From Candidatus Krumholzibacteriota bacterium (GTDB lineage Bacteria; Krumholzibacteriota; Krumholzibacteriia; Krumholzibacteriales; Krumholzibacteriaceae), in assembly GCA_016932415.1 (NCBI GenBank), contig JAFGCX010000020.1, positions 269,288 to 333,287 of the forward strand: a stretch of 64,000 nt of DNA. Direction: 5' to 3'. Positions 38,677-48,400 of this stretch are shown piece after piece (position 1 is the stretch's first letter; each line of letters starts with the position of its first letter). Below the pieces are notes generated by a model. It saw nothing but the letters and a program-made list of their open reading frames with translations, was not told the DNA's origin and searched no databases. The translations under genes were made by a program, and so were the position numbers.

Positions 38677-39761
38677 TGGACCATCAGGGCAATGTACGAA
38701 CAAAACAAAACAGCCTGCTCTGGTTTTTGGAGCGAATTTCCTATTTTCCCAATTTTACTATTCTGGTATTTGCACATATCCTGAAATACAGGATAATTCC
38801 CAAACCATATTTCCTGGATCTTGAAATCACCAATAAATGCAATTTCAACTGCAAAGACTGTTCCTCCCATTTCATGGAGAAAAAAGGCGAGGAACTATCT
38901 ACTGAAGAAATCTTTGCCGTAATTGAAGACGCGTGGAAACTTGGCGCGAGGCATCTGAATTTTTCTGGCGGTGAACCTTTTATGCGTCCCGATCTGTTTG
39001 AAATAGCTCGAAGAGCCCGCGATATTGGCTTCATGCTGACAGTAAATACAAACGGTTCCCTTATTGAAGAAAAGAGTATTAAACTGATTTCCACTTTATT
39101 CGACGGAGTGATCCTGTCGATTGATACACTAGATCCGGAACTGCATTCGCGAATCAGGCCTGGACCATTAAATGTTCAAGGATTTATCAGGAAATGTGAA
39201 CAATTGCGGAAAGCCGGAATCCGCGTAAGGATTTCTACCGTGCTCAGGCGGGAAAACATCAATGATCTGGATCATGTTCTGACATATTTTCACTCAATTG
39301 GAATACAGGTCGATCTTCAGCCATTGAATTACTGTGACGATAGAGGAACATCGGTTGGAAGAGGACCCCTGCCTGGTTTCGATAAAAATCATATTTTCAA
39401 AGATTGGGAGACGATAAGAAAAAAACACCTTCCGAATACCGAATATTACAGGTATATACCTGAGTTCTTGACAGAACCTGCATCCGCGGCAAAACGTTTC
39501 ATCTGTTTCTGGGGAAGCTGGGACCTGTCCGTGCGCTCTAATGGTGATGTGACATGCCCCGCTGGGCGATGTCACGCCGGGAACACGCGAATGACTCCAC
39601 TTATTGATATATGGAAGGAAATGCGAGATTTTCGTAATAATATCACCCACTCCGGACGTCCGTGCGTCTGCTGGTTCCAATGCACTTCCTCGCGATATAT
39701 TCCAATGACTAATCTTATGCTTGGCAAGTTTAATAATTTGTTTGTAAAGGCACCATTATGA
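38676..39761 (+). CDS. Radical SAM protein with SPASM-like C-terminal region (2)
   Basis: The start is the ATG overlapping the previous stop, with AAGGA seven bases upstream; the protein is 361 aa. CNFNCKDC near residue 52 is the cluster motif, and LNFSGGEPFMRPDLFE gives the GGE motif. The C-terminus has cysteines in FICFWGSWDL, TCPAGRC, and PCVCWFQC, as in SPASM domains. The N-terminal 40 residues are hydrophobic and may associate with the membrane. Together with the preceding gene this repeats the B12-type plus SPASM-type pairing seen at 31771/34928. It overlaps the next gene by 4 bp. Confidence 0.9.
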   Translation: MDHQGNVRTKQNSLLWFLERISYFPNFTILVFAHILKYRIIPKPYFLDLEITNKCNFNCKDCSSHFMEKKGEELSTEEIFAVIEDAWKLGARHLNFSGGEPFMRPDLFEIARRARDIGFMLTVNTNGSLIEEKSIKLISTLFDGVILSIDTLDPELHSRIRPGPLNVQGFIRKCEQLRKAGIRVRISTVLRRENINDLDHVLTYFHSIGIQVDLQPLNYCDDRGTSVGRGPLPGFDKNHIFKDWETIRKKHLPNTEYYRYIPEFLTEPASAAKRFICFWGSWDLSVRSNGDVTCPAGRCHAGNTRMTPLIDIWKEMRDFRNNITHSGRPCVCWFQCTSSRYIPMTNLMLGKFNNLFVKAPL

Positions 39762-40717
39762 ACAGATCAAGACATGTACTGGTCACCGGCGGAGCCGGGT
39801 CAATCGGATCACGTCTGGTAAGGAGACTCGTATCTGAAGGTCATCACGTATCAGTTGTCGACGACCTTTCAGGCGGACATATTGAAAATATCGACGAATC
39901 ATCTCTTATCGATTTTTATAAAAATGACATCAATGACGAGGAACTTCTGCGGATGATTTTCCAAAAGAATATCGATTCGGTCTTCCACCTTGCGAGCTGT
40001 TTCGCGAATCAAATGTCGATAGAATATCCAGAGATCGATCTTAAAACCAGCCTGCTGGGGACAATAAAGCTCCTCAATCACGCAAAGGCGAACAATGTCA
40101 GGCGATTTCTGTTCGCGTCTACCGCAAGCGTGTATAAACCCTCCATGGGATTGTTGAAAGAAAATTCTACTCTTCACTTTGAAACCCCTTATGCCTTGAA
40201 CAAGTATCTGGCGGAAGAGTATATCAGGTATTATTCGAACTCTTTCGGTCTGTGTTCCACGGTTCTAAGATATTTCAATTCTTATGGACCTGGTGAGTTT
40301 CCCGGCATCTACCGCAATGTCATACCGAATTTCATTTATCTGGCTCTGAACAAAAAAGCTCTCACTGTATTCGGGACGGGCAATGAAAGTCGAAGCTTCT
40401 GCTACGTGGATGACATAGTCAACGGAACTCTCGCGGCATGGCGATCTGACGACGCTTTTAACCAGGTTATCAATATTGGCGCCCATAATGAAATGAAGAT
40501 CATCGATCTTGCCAGCTCTATCAATAAACTGTGTGATAATGAAGGAAATATCGAATTTTCACCATTGAGGAAATGGGACAAAACCATGAAACGAATTCCA
40601 GATTTGACAAAAGCCATGAAGCTTCTGGACTACAATCCATCAGTCGAATTCATGGATGGATTGAAGAATACGACGCAATGGTTTCGTACCGGAAATATAC
40701 ACAGGAGAATATTTTAG
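39758..40717 (+). CDS. GalE-like nucleotide-sugar epimerase/dehydratase
   Basis: The 319-aa protein has the NAD-binding motif GGAGSIGSRL, the signature DDLSGGHIENI, and the extended-SDR catalytic triad: Ser/Thr in FASTASVY and YALNK near residues 147-151. FNSYGPGEFPG and SRSFCYVDDIVNG are typical of UDP-sugar 4-epimerases and dehydratases. It probably makes a donor sugar for the glycosyltransferases downstream. The start overlaps the stop of the radical SAM gene as ATGA. The exact sugar cannot be inferred from the sequence. Confidence 0.9.
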   Translation: MNRSRHVLVTGGAGSIGSRLVRRLVSEGHHVSVVDDLSGGHIENIDESSLIDFYKNDINDEELLRMIFQKNIDSVFHLASCFANQMSIEYPEIDLKTSLLGTIKLLNHAKANNVRRFLFASTASVYKPSMGLLKENSTLHFETPYALNKYLAEEYIRYYSNSFGLCSTVLRYFNSYGPGEFPGIYRNVIPNFIYLALNKKALTVFGTGNESRSFCYVDDIVNGTLAAWRSDDAFNQVINIGAHNEMKIIDLASSINKLCDNEGNIEFSPLRKWDKTMKRIPDLTKAMKLLDYNPSVEFMDGLKNTTQWFRTGNIHRRIF

Positions 40718-40719
40718 AT

Positions 40720-42153
40720 TTGAACAAAGAACGCGCGTTTAGTATTGACAAGGATATTCCTTCACCGGCAATAGAGACCGCTATTTCACAATTACTCGGT
40801 AATGAAAACCTTGATCCCCCCTGGCCAGGAATCCTTCAGACCGGTATGAGGGGGGCATATTATATTGCCAGTTCTCAAATTGAACATGATTTCAGACGTA
40901 AGATCACAAAACATGATTTTAATGATACTGAATCAACATTTGATGTTTATGAAGTTCACAAGCGTTTTGTGACCATTTTGTGGCGGGAAATAGATTTGTT
41001 CATGTGGTCAGCGATTCAGAACTTCGACCGCGGGGGGAACAGTTTATTCGTATTATGGACGCTCATAAGATGCCTGCAGGGAACACTATGGATAACGGCG
41101 ATCCTCCAGGGACGTTTTATATTTCCGGAAGACCCGGACGCATGGATTGCTTCTCTTTCATCGGAATTCAAAGAACCAATCGAGCTCTGGAAGCGTGGTT
41201 TCTCCGCTCAGTCAATCACCACCTACATATATTTTGGATTGAAAGCATGCAGCGTATTGCGAGACCGTATAATGGAATATTATTCGATCGAATTACCGAA
41301 TAATCTTTCCGGTGATGCGTTGAAATTGTGGCCGGCAATCAATAGAGTTCCCAACAATCTGAATATTGCGAAACACTGGCGTACTATTATTGATCCTGTT
41401 ATCAGGGCTTGCCAGAAACAACGTGACTTCGCAGCTGCTCTCGTGTACGGTTCAGCCGGCCGTGGCTTCGCTGACCGGTTTACAAAAGATATCGATATCG
41501 TTTGCATGTTCCATGATGATGTTCTTACTGAGGAACAGCAAAATATCTTTATAAATAATCTTGGCGGGGGTCGCCTTTTAAATGACGGTTTCATCAATGT
41601 TAAACTCAAGGGAGTCGACGTTGTAATGCTGCAGAGCGTTGTTGAACTCTCGGAGATATTCTTTGGATCAAAACTTGGAATTGAAACGATATTTATCCCT
41701 AACAGGCTTCATTTTCCTCCCCCGAATGAAACATACGGATGCTCGGTAGCTTCTGATCCGGAAGGAATATTGAGCCGCAGAATCCAGCGTATGAAAGACG
41801 CGGAAACCCAGATGGAAATGACTACATGGGCAAGAAATGAGCCCCAAATCGATTCCCTGCTCCCGATAGTGGTAATATCCCGGGAAAAAGGCAAACAATT
41901 CGAATATTTACTCCACGTAATCGAACTTGACAGGTATCTCTTGGAATTGCTGTCATCCAGAAACGGTGCTTATCACAGGAGTGACTTTTTGAAATGGAGC
42001 GATTATTATATCAATAATTACGCACTTAAACCTGAATCATGCCTTGAAACGTTGAAAACGTCACTTTTCAAATTATCAGATACCAGGGAATCTTTCAGCG
42101 AGTTTGTAACCCTTGTTTCTAATATTCACGCCCTCGGTAGACAGGGTAGATAA
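40720..42153 (+). CDS. Nucleotidyltransferase-fold protein of unknown substrate
   Basis: I chose the TTG at 40720 (477 aa) because AGGAG lies about 11 bases upstream, directly after the previous stop; a longer frame would overlap the epimerase gene by 145 bp. The C-terminal half carries the polymerase-beta-like nucleotidyltransferase signature: VYGSAGRGFADRFTKDIDIV, a second acidic motif at VDVVML, so G-S, D-x-D and a third D are all present. The N-terminal 200 residues are helical and unrelated to known families that I recognise. It may transfer a nucleotide to a small molecule, glycan precursor or protein. It sits between an epimerase and three GT4 genes. Confidence 0.75.
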   Translation: MNKERAFSIDKDIPSPAIETAISQLLGNENLDPPWPGILQTGMRGAYYIASSQIEHDFRRKITKHDFNDTESTFDVYEVHKRFVTILWREIDLFMWSAIQNFDRGGNSLFVLWTLIRCLQGTLWITAILQGRFIFPEDPDAWIASLSSEFKEPIELWKRGFSAQSITTYIYFGLKACSVLRDRIMEYYSIELPNNLSGDALKLWPAINRVPNNLNIAKHWRTIIDPVIRACQKQRDFAAALVYGSAGRGFADRFTKDIDIVCMFHDDVLTEEQQNIFINNLGGGRLLNDGFINVKLKGVDVVMLQSVVELSEIFFGSKLGIETIFIPNRLHFPPPNETYGCSVASDPEGILSRRIQRMKDAETQMEMTTWARNEPQIDSLLPIVVISREKGKQFEYLLHVIELDRYLLELLSSRNGAYHRSDFLKWSDYYINNYALKPESCLETLKTSLFKLSDTRESFSEFVTLVSNIHALGRQGR

Positions 42154-42164
42154 AAGGATCTGTC

Positions 42165-43268
42165 GTGAAAATCGCAATGGTTATACCGGAAACAGAGAAA
42201 AGCGGGATAATAGATTATTCGAATTTCCTTGCGTCGGCTTTATCCATATCCCACGAAGTAGAGATGATCGGGATCGACCCAAAAAAATGTTCTGAAAGAG
42301 GTTTGGATTATTTAAAAAGCAAAGCGATGAAATGCGGCCATTCTGATATATGCCATGTGCAGCACGCATACCCTGTTTTCGGCAATTTTCTTACTCTTGG
42401 TAAAAATGGATTCGAACAATTCGTCAATACCGCGAAAATTCCGGTGATCCTGACATTGCACGAACGTTACCTTTCTCCACGATGGAACTTGCTTTCTTCT
42501 TTCCCGGGAAGGTTACTCCGCCGCGGAACCTCGCTGATTTGCCTTAAACGGCTGGCAAGGAGCGTGAAAAGGATCATCTCGCATGTTCCATTGAATGAAA
42601 TAACCAGATCGAGAGAGATCCTTGATAAAATTGACGTCATCCCCCACCCCATACCACTCAATCGCGACAGCCAAATATCGTCCGAGGAATGCAAGAAACA
42701 GTTTGGACTTGAAAACAAGATAGTACTCACAATATTCGGTTTTACCTATTCGCGTAAAAATTATGATCTTGCCGTAAAGGCAATGAAATTTCTGGGACAG
42801 GATTACCACCTTCTTATCGCCGGCGAATCTTACAGTAATATGGCTTCGGACTGCTGGTCCCCGAAAGATACAGAAGCCCGAAATCTGGCGCTGGAGGGCC
42901 GTATTTCAGTAACTGGATACCTTGATGATAATGATGTAGAAAAAGCTTTGATGGCGTCTGATGTCGTTCTGGCCCTCTATGACCAGGCGGACGGCAGCGG
43001 CTCACTGAGTTTCGCCATCGCGTACCGGAGGCCGATCGTTTCCATATCAACATATATGACCAGAGCCATCGTTGATGAGAGTCCATGCCTTCGACTAGTA
43101 AAAGACCGGAATCCCGAGACAGTTGCTGCCGCCATACAAGAAATAACAGGGAACGAACGCATAAAAGATCAACTCTCCTCGGCCGCCGGCCAATATGCTT
43201 CAAACCATACATTCGAGCAAATGGCAAAGCAGTTAGACACAATATATTCCAAAATGCGGAAGGAATAA
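42165..43268 (+). CDS. Family 4-like glycosyltransferase (1)
   Basis: The 367-aa protein starts KIAMVIPETEKSGIIDYSNFLASAL and has the GT-B layout, with a linker (KKQFGLENKIVLTIFGF) and a second domain containing ISVTGYLDDNDVEKALMASDVVLALYDQADGSGSLSFAIAYRRPIV. The usual E-x7-E pair is not in classical form, so the family call is less sure than for the next two genes. The start is GTG with AAAGGA upstream. It would add a sugar to the growing glycan on the cytoplasmic face of the membrane. Confidence 0.8.
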   Translation: MKIAMVIPETEKSGIIDYSNFLASALSISHEVEMIGIDPKKCSERGLDYLKSKAMKCGHSDICHVQHAYPVFGNFLTLGKNGFEQFVNTAKIPVILTLHERYLSPRWNLLSSFPGRLLRRGTSLICLKRLARSVKRIISHVPLNEITRSREILDKIDVIPHPIPLNRDSQISSEECKKQFGLENKIVLTIFGFTYSRKNYDLAVKAMKFLGQDYHLLIAGESYSNMASDCWSPKDTEARNLALEGRISVTGYLDDNDVEKALMASDVVLALYDQADGSGSLSFAIAYRRPIVSISTYMTRAIVDESPCLRLVKDRNPETVAAAIQEITGNERIKDQLSSAAGQYASNHTFEQMAKQLDTIYSKMRKE

Positions 43269-43269
43269 C

Positions 43270-43317
43270 ATGGCTAAATCAATCGCAAAACGGCATGAAG
43301 GTGGAGATACGGCATGA
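43270..43317 (+). CDS. 15-codon ORF, possible coupling leader
   Basis: ATG at 43270 follows AAGGA at the end of the previous gene and opens 15 codons. Its TGA overlaps the ATG of the next glycosyltransferase as ATGA. The peptide (MAKSIAKRHEGGDTA) is short and basic, with no known match. It probably serves translational coupling if it is translated at all. Confidence 0.25.
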   Translation: MAKSIAKRHEGGDTA

Positions 43318-44660
43318 GAATATTGCACGTCCTTCATCAGTATCCGCCTTACAAGATAGGCGGAGTATGCACGTATGTTCCAAATATCATACAGGCCCTG
43401 CGCCCGAGTTTCGATCTCGCAGTATTCTGCCGCGAAGGCACTTCTAAACGCGGAACAAAATTAACCGGCGAAATTTACCAGAATATCCCTGTTCACAGGT
43501 ATTACGGGACTCCCTATACCGATTTTGAACAGACATATAGAGACCCCTGTGCAGACGACGTATTTATTCGTTTCCTGGATTATTGGAAACCGGACATCGT
43601 CCATTTTCACCACCTCATCGGATTATCGCTTTCATTCATCGAGATTGTAAAAAAACGTAATATAGCCTGTTTACATTCATTGCACGACTATTGGCCCATC
43701 TGCCCAAGATTGAAAATGATCAAGAACGATTTCAAGCTGTGCGCTCCGGATCAATCACCTGCAGAGTGCAGTGATTGTTACAGTCTGGATCCCAGCAGTC
43801 ATTATTTCTTTCCGCATAAAATTTCCGATTTATTTACCAATCCAGCAATTCGGCAATTGGTTTACAGAATATCCCTCTTTCTCCCAAAATCCCTTAATGC
43901 AAGAATTCACGATCCTCATACGTCTATCCATATAACTTCTGGGGATATTTCCAGAAGAAAGGCTTACGCTTTTAAAATGATGCTGAGCTGCGATCTGTTG
44001 ACTTCGCCATCGCATGCAACGAAACGTATTTATGCGCAATGGGGTATCCCATCAAATAATATCATTGTAAGAAGATGGGGACTCGATCTGTCTCAATTCA
44101 AGGTTGGATCCAGGACACCTGTTCAACGCCCCGTACGTTTCACTTATCTCGGCATGCTTTTACCAAGTAAAGGCGTGTCGGATATCATCACAGCCTTCAA
44201 AAACATAAATAATTCCCAGGCATCCCTTTCCATTTGGGGAACGGGTGATCCTGGGTTCGAAATGGAATTGAAGGATTTATCGTCGGCCAATGATAACATT
44301 GCATTCAAGGGAATGTACAAGCCTGAACGAGTTTTTCGTATACTTAAAGACACCGATGTTTTGATATTTTCATCCATATGGCATGAAACACTCGGGTGGG
44401 TCATACTGGAAGCTCTTGCGTCAGGAGTCCCTGTAGTCGCTTCTGATACAGGCGCCGTAAAAGAAAATGTCATACACGATGTGAACGGACTGATTTATGA
44501 ACCTGGCAACATTGATATGCTGCGTGACTGCCTTTCATTGTTGTATAATAATCCTGAATATATAGACAGATTAAGGAATAATTCCTCTTTACCGCGATCC
44601 ATCGATGAAGACGCCAATGAATTGGCTGATTTGTACAGGACGCTCGTAATTCAAACATGA
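43314..44660 (+). CDS. Family 4 glycosyltransferase (2)
   Basis: The 448-aa protein has the GT4 pattern: MRILHVLHQYPPYKIGGVCTYVPNI at the N-terminus, a middle HDYWPICPRLKMIKNDF segment with a cysteine-rich loop (CSDCYSL), the linker ending in FTYLGMLLPSKGVSD, and the donor-site motif ETLGWVILEALASGVPVVASDTG, which carries the E-x7-E pair. The HDYW...C loop occurs in a subset of GT4 enzymes in surface polysaccharide loci. The start overlaps the stop of a 15-codon ORF, and the gene itself overlaps the next one by 4 bp. Confidence 0.92.
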   Translation: MRILHVLHQYPPYKIGGVCTYVPNIIQALRPSFDLAVFCREGTSKRGTKLTGEIYQNIPVHRYYGTPYTDFEQTYRDPCADDVFIRFLDYWKPDIVHFHHLIGLSLSFIEIVKKRNIACLHSLHDYWPICPRLKMIKNDFKLCAPDQSPAECSDCYSLDPSSHYFFPHKISDLFTNPAIRQLVYRISLFLPKSLNARIHDPHTSIHITSGDISRRKAYAFKMMLSCDLLTSPSHATKRIYAQWGIPSNNIIVRRWGLDLSQFKVGSRTPVQRPVRFTYLGMLLPSKGVSDIITAFKNINNSQASLSIWGTGDPGFEMELKDLSSANDNIAFKGMYKPERVFRILKDTDVLIFSSIWHETLGWVILEALASGVPVVASDTGAVKENVIHDVNGLIYEPGNIDMLRDCLSLLYNNPEYIDRLRNNSSLPRSIDEDANELADLYRTLVIQT

Positions 44661-46033
44661 ATATGAAAATACTTGTAATTGCTTTCGAATTCCCGCCCCT
44701 CGGTGGAGGCAGCGTTCAACGCTCCGTCAAAATGGTCAAATACCTTTCGAGTTTCGGACATGAAGTCCGTGTCCTGACCGTTCGCGATGAAGATTACGCA
44801 AACTGGTTTGATCAAAAATATGATCCGACTTTATTAAACGAAGTGCCCTCTGGTGTGGTGATACATCGTGTTTCAAGCGGATTTCCAGCGTGGTACTGGG
44901 ATATCATTGATAAACCGTTTTCCCATGGTTTGATACGATTGTTTTCTTTCGGTGATCCGGTTGTCCGATTCTGGAAACCCGGATTCGAGCATGCTTTCGC
45001 ACAAATAATCGATAGAGAACGCTGGCGTCCCGATGTAGTGTGGTGTACTTCCCCACCGTACGGAGCGTGTGTTCTCGCTTCACGGGAATGCAATAAAAGG
45101 GGTATCCCGCTTGTCAACGACTTTCAGGATCCCTGGACTCTGTGGTCTCACTCCGCTTTTCCTTCTTACTTTCATTACCGTTTTATCAGGAAACAGGAAC
45201 TTGAAGCGATCCGGTATTGTAAATATTTCATATTGACTACTGAGCAGAGCCGTATCGATTATATAAGGGAATATCCATTCCTGAACGTCGACAAGATACG
45301 CGTGATTCATAATGGTTATGATGACGAAGATTTCAAGAACCAATCCTTTCACAGGAATATAAATGATGATACAATTCGAATCACTCATATCGGACATTTC
45401 TATTACATCCCATCCGAACGTGAATTGATGCTTAGAGTCTGGTGGAAGCGCCTGCCTCACCAATGGATCCGTTATCGAAAACGGGTTGAGGACTGGTTGT
45501 ACCGGTCTCCATATTTTTTCCTCCTCGGATTGCGCCGTTTCCGCGATAAATGGCCTTCTGAAGTTAATAATCTGCGTGTTCGTTTCGTCGGAAAACCGCC
45601 GTATTGGCTTGATAACATGCTGACTGAAACCGGAACAAAAGAAATTGTTGAAATCATCCCTTATGTCTCTCATGAAGAATGTTTAAAGATCGAAGCTGAA
45701 AGTGACGCTTTCCTACTTACCAGTGCGAAGGTCTCTGGGGGGCTTGATTACACTATAGGCGGTAAATTTTTTGAATATTTATACTGGGATCGCCCTATTC
45801 TTGGAGTTCTGACCGATGGTTCCATGAAAACTCTCCTTGAACAATCAGGACTCGGCATATTTGCAGATCCTGACGATCATGAGTCAGTCTCCAACGCAAT
45901 AAAAACAATTATGAATATAAAGTATTCCGATAACTATCCGCATCGTGCGGCAGGATTCCTTGAGAGGTTTTCCCGAATGCGTCTGGCCAGAATTCTGGAA
46001 AAACTGTTGCTGGAAGCATCTGGTCTGGATTGA
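44657..46033 (+). CDS. Family 4-like glycosyltransferase (3)
   Basis: The 458-aa protein opens with ILVIAFEFPPLGGGSVQRSVKMVKYLSSFGHEVRVLT, the first motif of WcaI/WbuB-type glycosyltransferases, and later has DFQDPWTLW, VIHNGYDDEDF and a donor-domain segment YTIGGKFFEYLYWDRPILG. It is GT-B-like and probably acts on a lipid-linked acceptor. The ATG overlaps the previous stop. An insert of about 60 residues between the two domains, rich in tryptophan and arginine, is longer than I expect for the family. Confidence 0.85.
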   Translation: MNMKILVIAFEFPPLGGGSVQRSVKMVKYLSSFGHEVRVLTVRDEDYANWFDQKYDPTLLNEVPSGVVIHRVSSGFPAWYWDIIDKPFSHGLIRLFSFGDPVVRFWKPGFEHAFAQIIDRERWRPDVVWCTSPPYGACVLASRECNKRGIPLVNDFQDPWTLWSHSAFPSYFHYRFIRKQELEAIRYCKYFILTTEQSRIDYIREYPFLNVDKIRVIHNGYDDEDFKNQSFHRNINDDTIRITHIGHFYYIPSERELMLRVWWKRLPHQWIRYRKRVEDWLYRSPYFFLLGLRRFRDKWPSEVNNLRVRFVGKPPYWLDNMLTETGTKEIVEIIPYVSHEECLKIEAESDAFLLTSAKVSGGLDYTIGGKFFEYLYWDRPILGVLTDGSMKTLLEQSGLGIFADPDDHESVSNAIKTIMNIKYSDNYPHRAAGFLERFSRMRLARILEKLLLEASGLD

Positions 46034-46041
46034 GGTTGCCA

Positions 46042-46872
46042 ATGAGCAGTCAAACCCCACTTGGTTATTTTCTCGCGCATACATGCTATTCCATGCCCGT
46101 GGAAATCAAGAAATTAAGAAATATTTATTCTACTTTGCAGAGATATCGTGCGTCGAATAACCTGGGTTTTGACTCAATGAAGATTCTGGAATTCGGATGT
46201 GGTTCGGGAGGAATAACCCTGCCGCTGGCATCTCTTGGATGCCAGGTCAAAGCGATTGACATAAGCAGTTATGCTCTTGATCTTATCAATAATAATATGG
46301 ATGGGTATTCCTTCGATAATTTGTCCGTTATCCAGGCTGATGCCTGCGTCTTTAATGATCGGATAAAATACGACGTCGTCGTCGCATCAGAAGTCTTCGA
46401 ACATGTCGACGATCCTGAAGCCCTCACTCGTAGTATTGTGGCGAGGATGAATGATCGTTCAATACTTATCGTGACCATTCCGAATGGTTATGGTATCAAG
46501 GAATTCAAAACACGGATAAGTCCTCATACTGTTTTATTGAAATGGCACTCAAACTATTATTTTCGGAAATGGAAGTGGCTGCGCAAAGTCATGAATAAAG
46601 AACAATGCGAGCAGGGGATAGGCTCGGTTCATTGTCAATATTTTACAATGCGCGGGTTTCTCCAGATAATGGAGACTTGCAACCTGCACCTGATCGAATA
46701 CGCCAAAATGGACTCACTGCTTACAGTCCTTGGCCCTGTATACAGGAAATCAGCGTTTCTCGGTAACCTCGACATAAAGATGGCCGATGCCCTTCCCTCC
46801 TGGCTGGCGAGTGGATGGTATTTTGTCTTTTCACTCAATTATAAAATGACAGATATGGATGAATCTCGATGA
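46042..46872 (+). CDS. Class I SAM-dependent methyltransferase
   Basis: The ATG at 46042 has GAGG six bases upstream and gives 276 aa; a TTG 12 bp earlier is in frame. The motif I segment ILEFGCGSGGITLPLASLG (residues about 45-65) with VKAIDIS is intact, and ASEVFEHVDDPEAL and LIVTIPNGYG follow, typical of type 11/12 methyltransferases. It could methylate a sugar hydroxyl or amino group of the glycan. In contrast to the methyltransferase-like protein at 30969, all SAM-binding motifs are present. It overlaps the following radical SAM gene by 4 bp. Confidence 0.9.
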   Translation: MSSQTPLGYFLAHTCYSMPVEIKKLRNIYSTLQRYRASNNLGFDSMKILEFGCGSGGITLPLASLGCQVKAIDISSYALDLINNNMDGYSFDNLSVIQADACVFNDRIKYDVVVASEVFEHVDDPEALTRSIVARMNDRSILIVTIPNGYGIKEFKTRISPHTVLLKWHSNYYFRKWKWLRKVMNKEQCEQGIGSVHCQYFTMRGFLQIMETCNLHLIEYAKMDSLLTVLGPVYRKSAFLGNLDIKMADALPSWLASGWYFVFSLNYKMTDMDESR

Positions 46873-48365
46873 AACCAAAAGTTGTTCTTATACGCCCCAT
46901 GAATCCACTTAGCCGTTACACATATCCACGGAACAGCATATTCCCTCCCATGGCGTTGTTATGTCTTGGTTCCGCGTTGAATGATATTTGCGATTTGAGG
47001 ATTATCGACTGTTTGATGGAGAGGGATTACAAAAAACTGATATTATCAGAATGTATAAACGCAAGCCTTGTGGGAATTACCGCAATGACTTCGGAAGTTC
47101 CCAGCGGAATCGATATCTCCGATATGATCAAGGCAGAATATCCCGATATGCCCGTGGTATGGGGAGGAATTCATCCCACATTTTATCCAAAACAGACCTG
47201 CGAAGATGACTCAATAGATTTTGTTATTGTTGAAGAGGGTGAACACGCGCTACGCGGCCTTTTAACGGCAATTCATGAAAAACAGCCATTTAATAATATT
47301 AACGGATTATTGTATAAATCAGGCGGGGAAGTTATTCGTAATAATTCTGATGAATACATGAATCTGGATAACTCGACCCCGGTGAACTATGATCTTGTCG
47401 ACATTCGTCAATACACAAAAAAAACACTTCTTAGTGGTATGGAACAAAGCTGGCTCCCCTACCAGTCTTCCCGGGGTTGCCCCTACCGTTGCGTATTCTG
47501 CCATAATTCTATTTTGCAAAGAGGGTATCGGAAGAAAAACGCGGACAAAGTCGTGGAAGAATTGGAAAATATGATTCAAAACTATAATCTTAAATCCTTT
47601 TCTTTTATGGATGATAATTTCTTTGTTGATCCAGTTCGCGTTGAAGCGATTTGCCGGAATATGGTCCGCCGTAATTTTGTAGTAAAATGGTCTGCTGAAT
47701 GCAGGGCTAACTATTTTGGGAATATTCTTGATGACAGCTTGTTGATCCTGTTGCGTAAAGCAGGATGGGCTTCCACAACAATCGGAGCAGAATCAGGATC
47801 GCAGAGAATCCTTGAATTATTGAAAAAGGACATTCTTGTTGGCGACATTTTGAAAGCGGCAGAAATGTGTCACAAATATTCGATTATCCCCAATTTTTCA
47901 TTCATTACGGGTATTCCGGGGGAAACTCGCGAAGATACTCGTCTTACGATGGAAGTCATAAAGAGGGTCAAGGAAATATGCCCCCGGGCGTTCATCTCAA
48001 TAACAAACTATTTTTTGGTACCCGGATGTGAATTGTATGAAACACTTGTCGAAAGAAAAGAGATCACAGCTCCCGAATCCTTGCGTGACTGGAAAAGCGA
48101 GGAATACCAGCGAATGTTCCTGGAAGGATACACAAGTGATAAGTACAGAATGAATGTGGCGTTTTATCACAATCTTGGAAGCGTGTACAACGGGAATGAA
48201 ATACGCAAGGCATTATTTAAATTCAAGATATGGACATTTCCATATTTGTTTTTCGTGATTATAGCCAAGCTAAGATTGAAATATTCCATCTATTCTTTTT
48301 CAATAGATATACGCTTATTTCGAATATTTTCCACTCTATTCCACAAAGCCAGAAATATTATATAA
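46869..48365 (+). CDS. Radical SAM protein with cobalamin-binding-type N-terminal domain (3)
   Basis: The 498-aa protein has the B12-like N-terminal fold (VVLIRPMNPLSRYT, FPPMALLCLGSAL, VVWGGIHPTFYP, VEEGEHALRG) and the core motif CPYRCVFC near residue 206, after YQSSRGC. IGAESGSQRILELL and FITGIPGETREDT follow. The substrate is unknown. It is last in the plus-strand arm; its end and the end of the convergent GT2 gene are 36 bp apart, with no clear terminator. The C-terminal 60 residues are hydrophobic with several aromatic residues and may touch the membrane. Confidence 0.9.
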   Translation: MKPKVVLIRPMNPLSRYTYPRNSIFPPMALLCLGSALNDICDLRIIDCLMERDYKKLILSECINASLVGITAMTSEVPSGIDISDMIKAEYPDMPVVWGGIHPTFYPKQTCEDDSIDFVIVEEGEHALRGLLTAIHEKQPFNNINGLLYKSGGEVIRNNSDEYMNLDNSTPVNYDLVDIRQYTKKTLLSGMEQSWLPYQSSRGCPYRCVFCHNSILQRGYRKKNADKVVEELENMIQNYNLKSFSFMDDNFFVDPVRVEAICRNMVRRNFVVKWSAECRANYFGNILDDSLLILLRKAGWASTTIGAESGSQRILELLKKDILVGDILKAAEMCHKYSIIPNFSFITGIPGETREDTRLTMEVIKRVKEICPRAFISITNYFLVPGCELYETLVERKEITAPESLRDWKSEEYQRMFLEGYTSDKYRMNVAFYHNLGSVYNGNEIRKALFKFKIWTFPYLFFVIIAKLRLKYSIYSFSIDIRLFRIFSTLFHKARNII

Positions 48366-48400
48366 TTACAGACTGGCGTTTTTATTGCGAATATCCCTGA

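Noticed and set aside
40573-40719. Longer N-terminal extension of the nucleotidyltransferase gene
   Set aside because: It would overlap the GalE-like gene by 145 bp; a TTG with AGGAG upstream directly after that gene's stop explains the start better.
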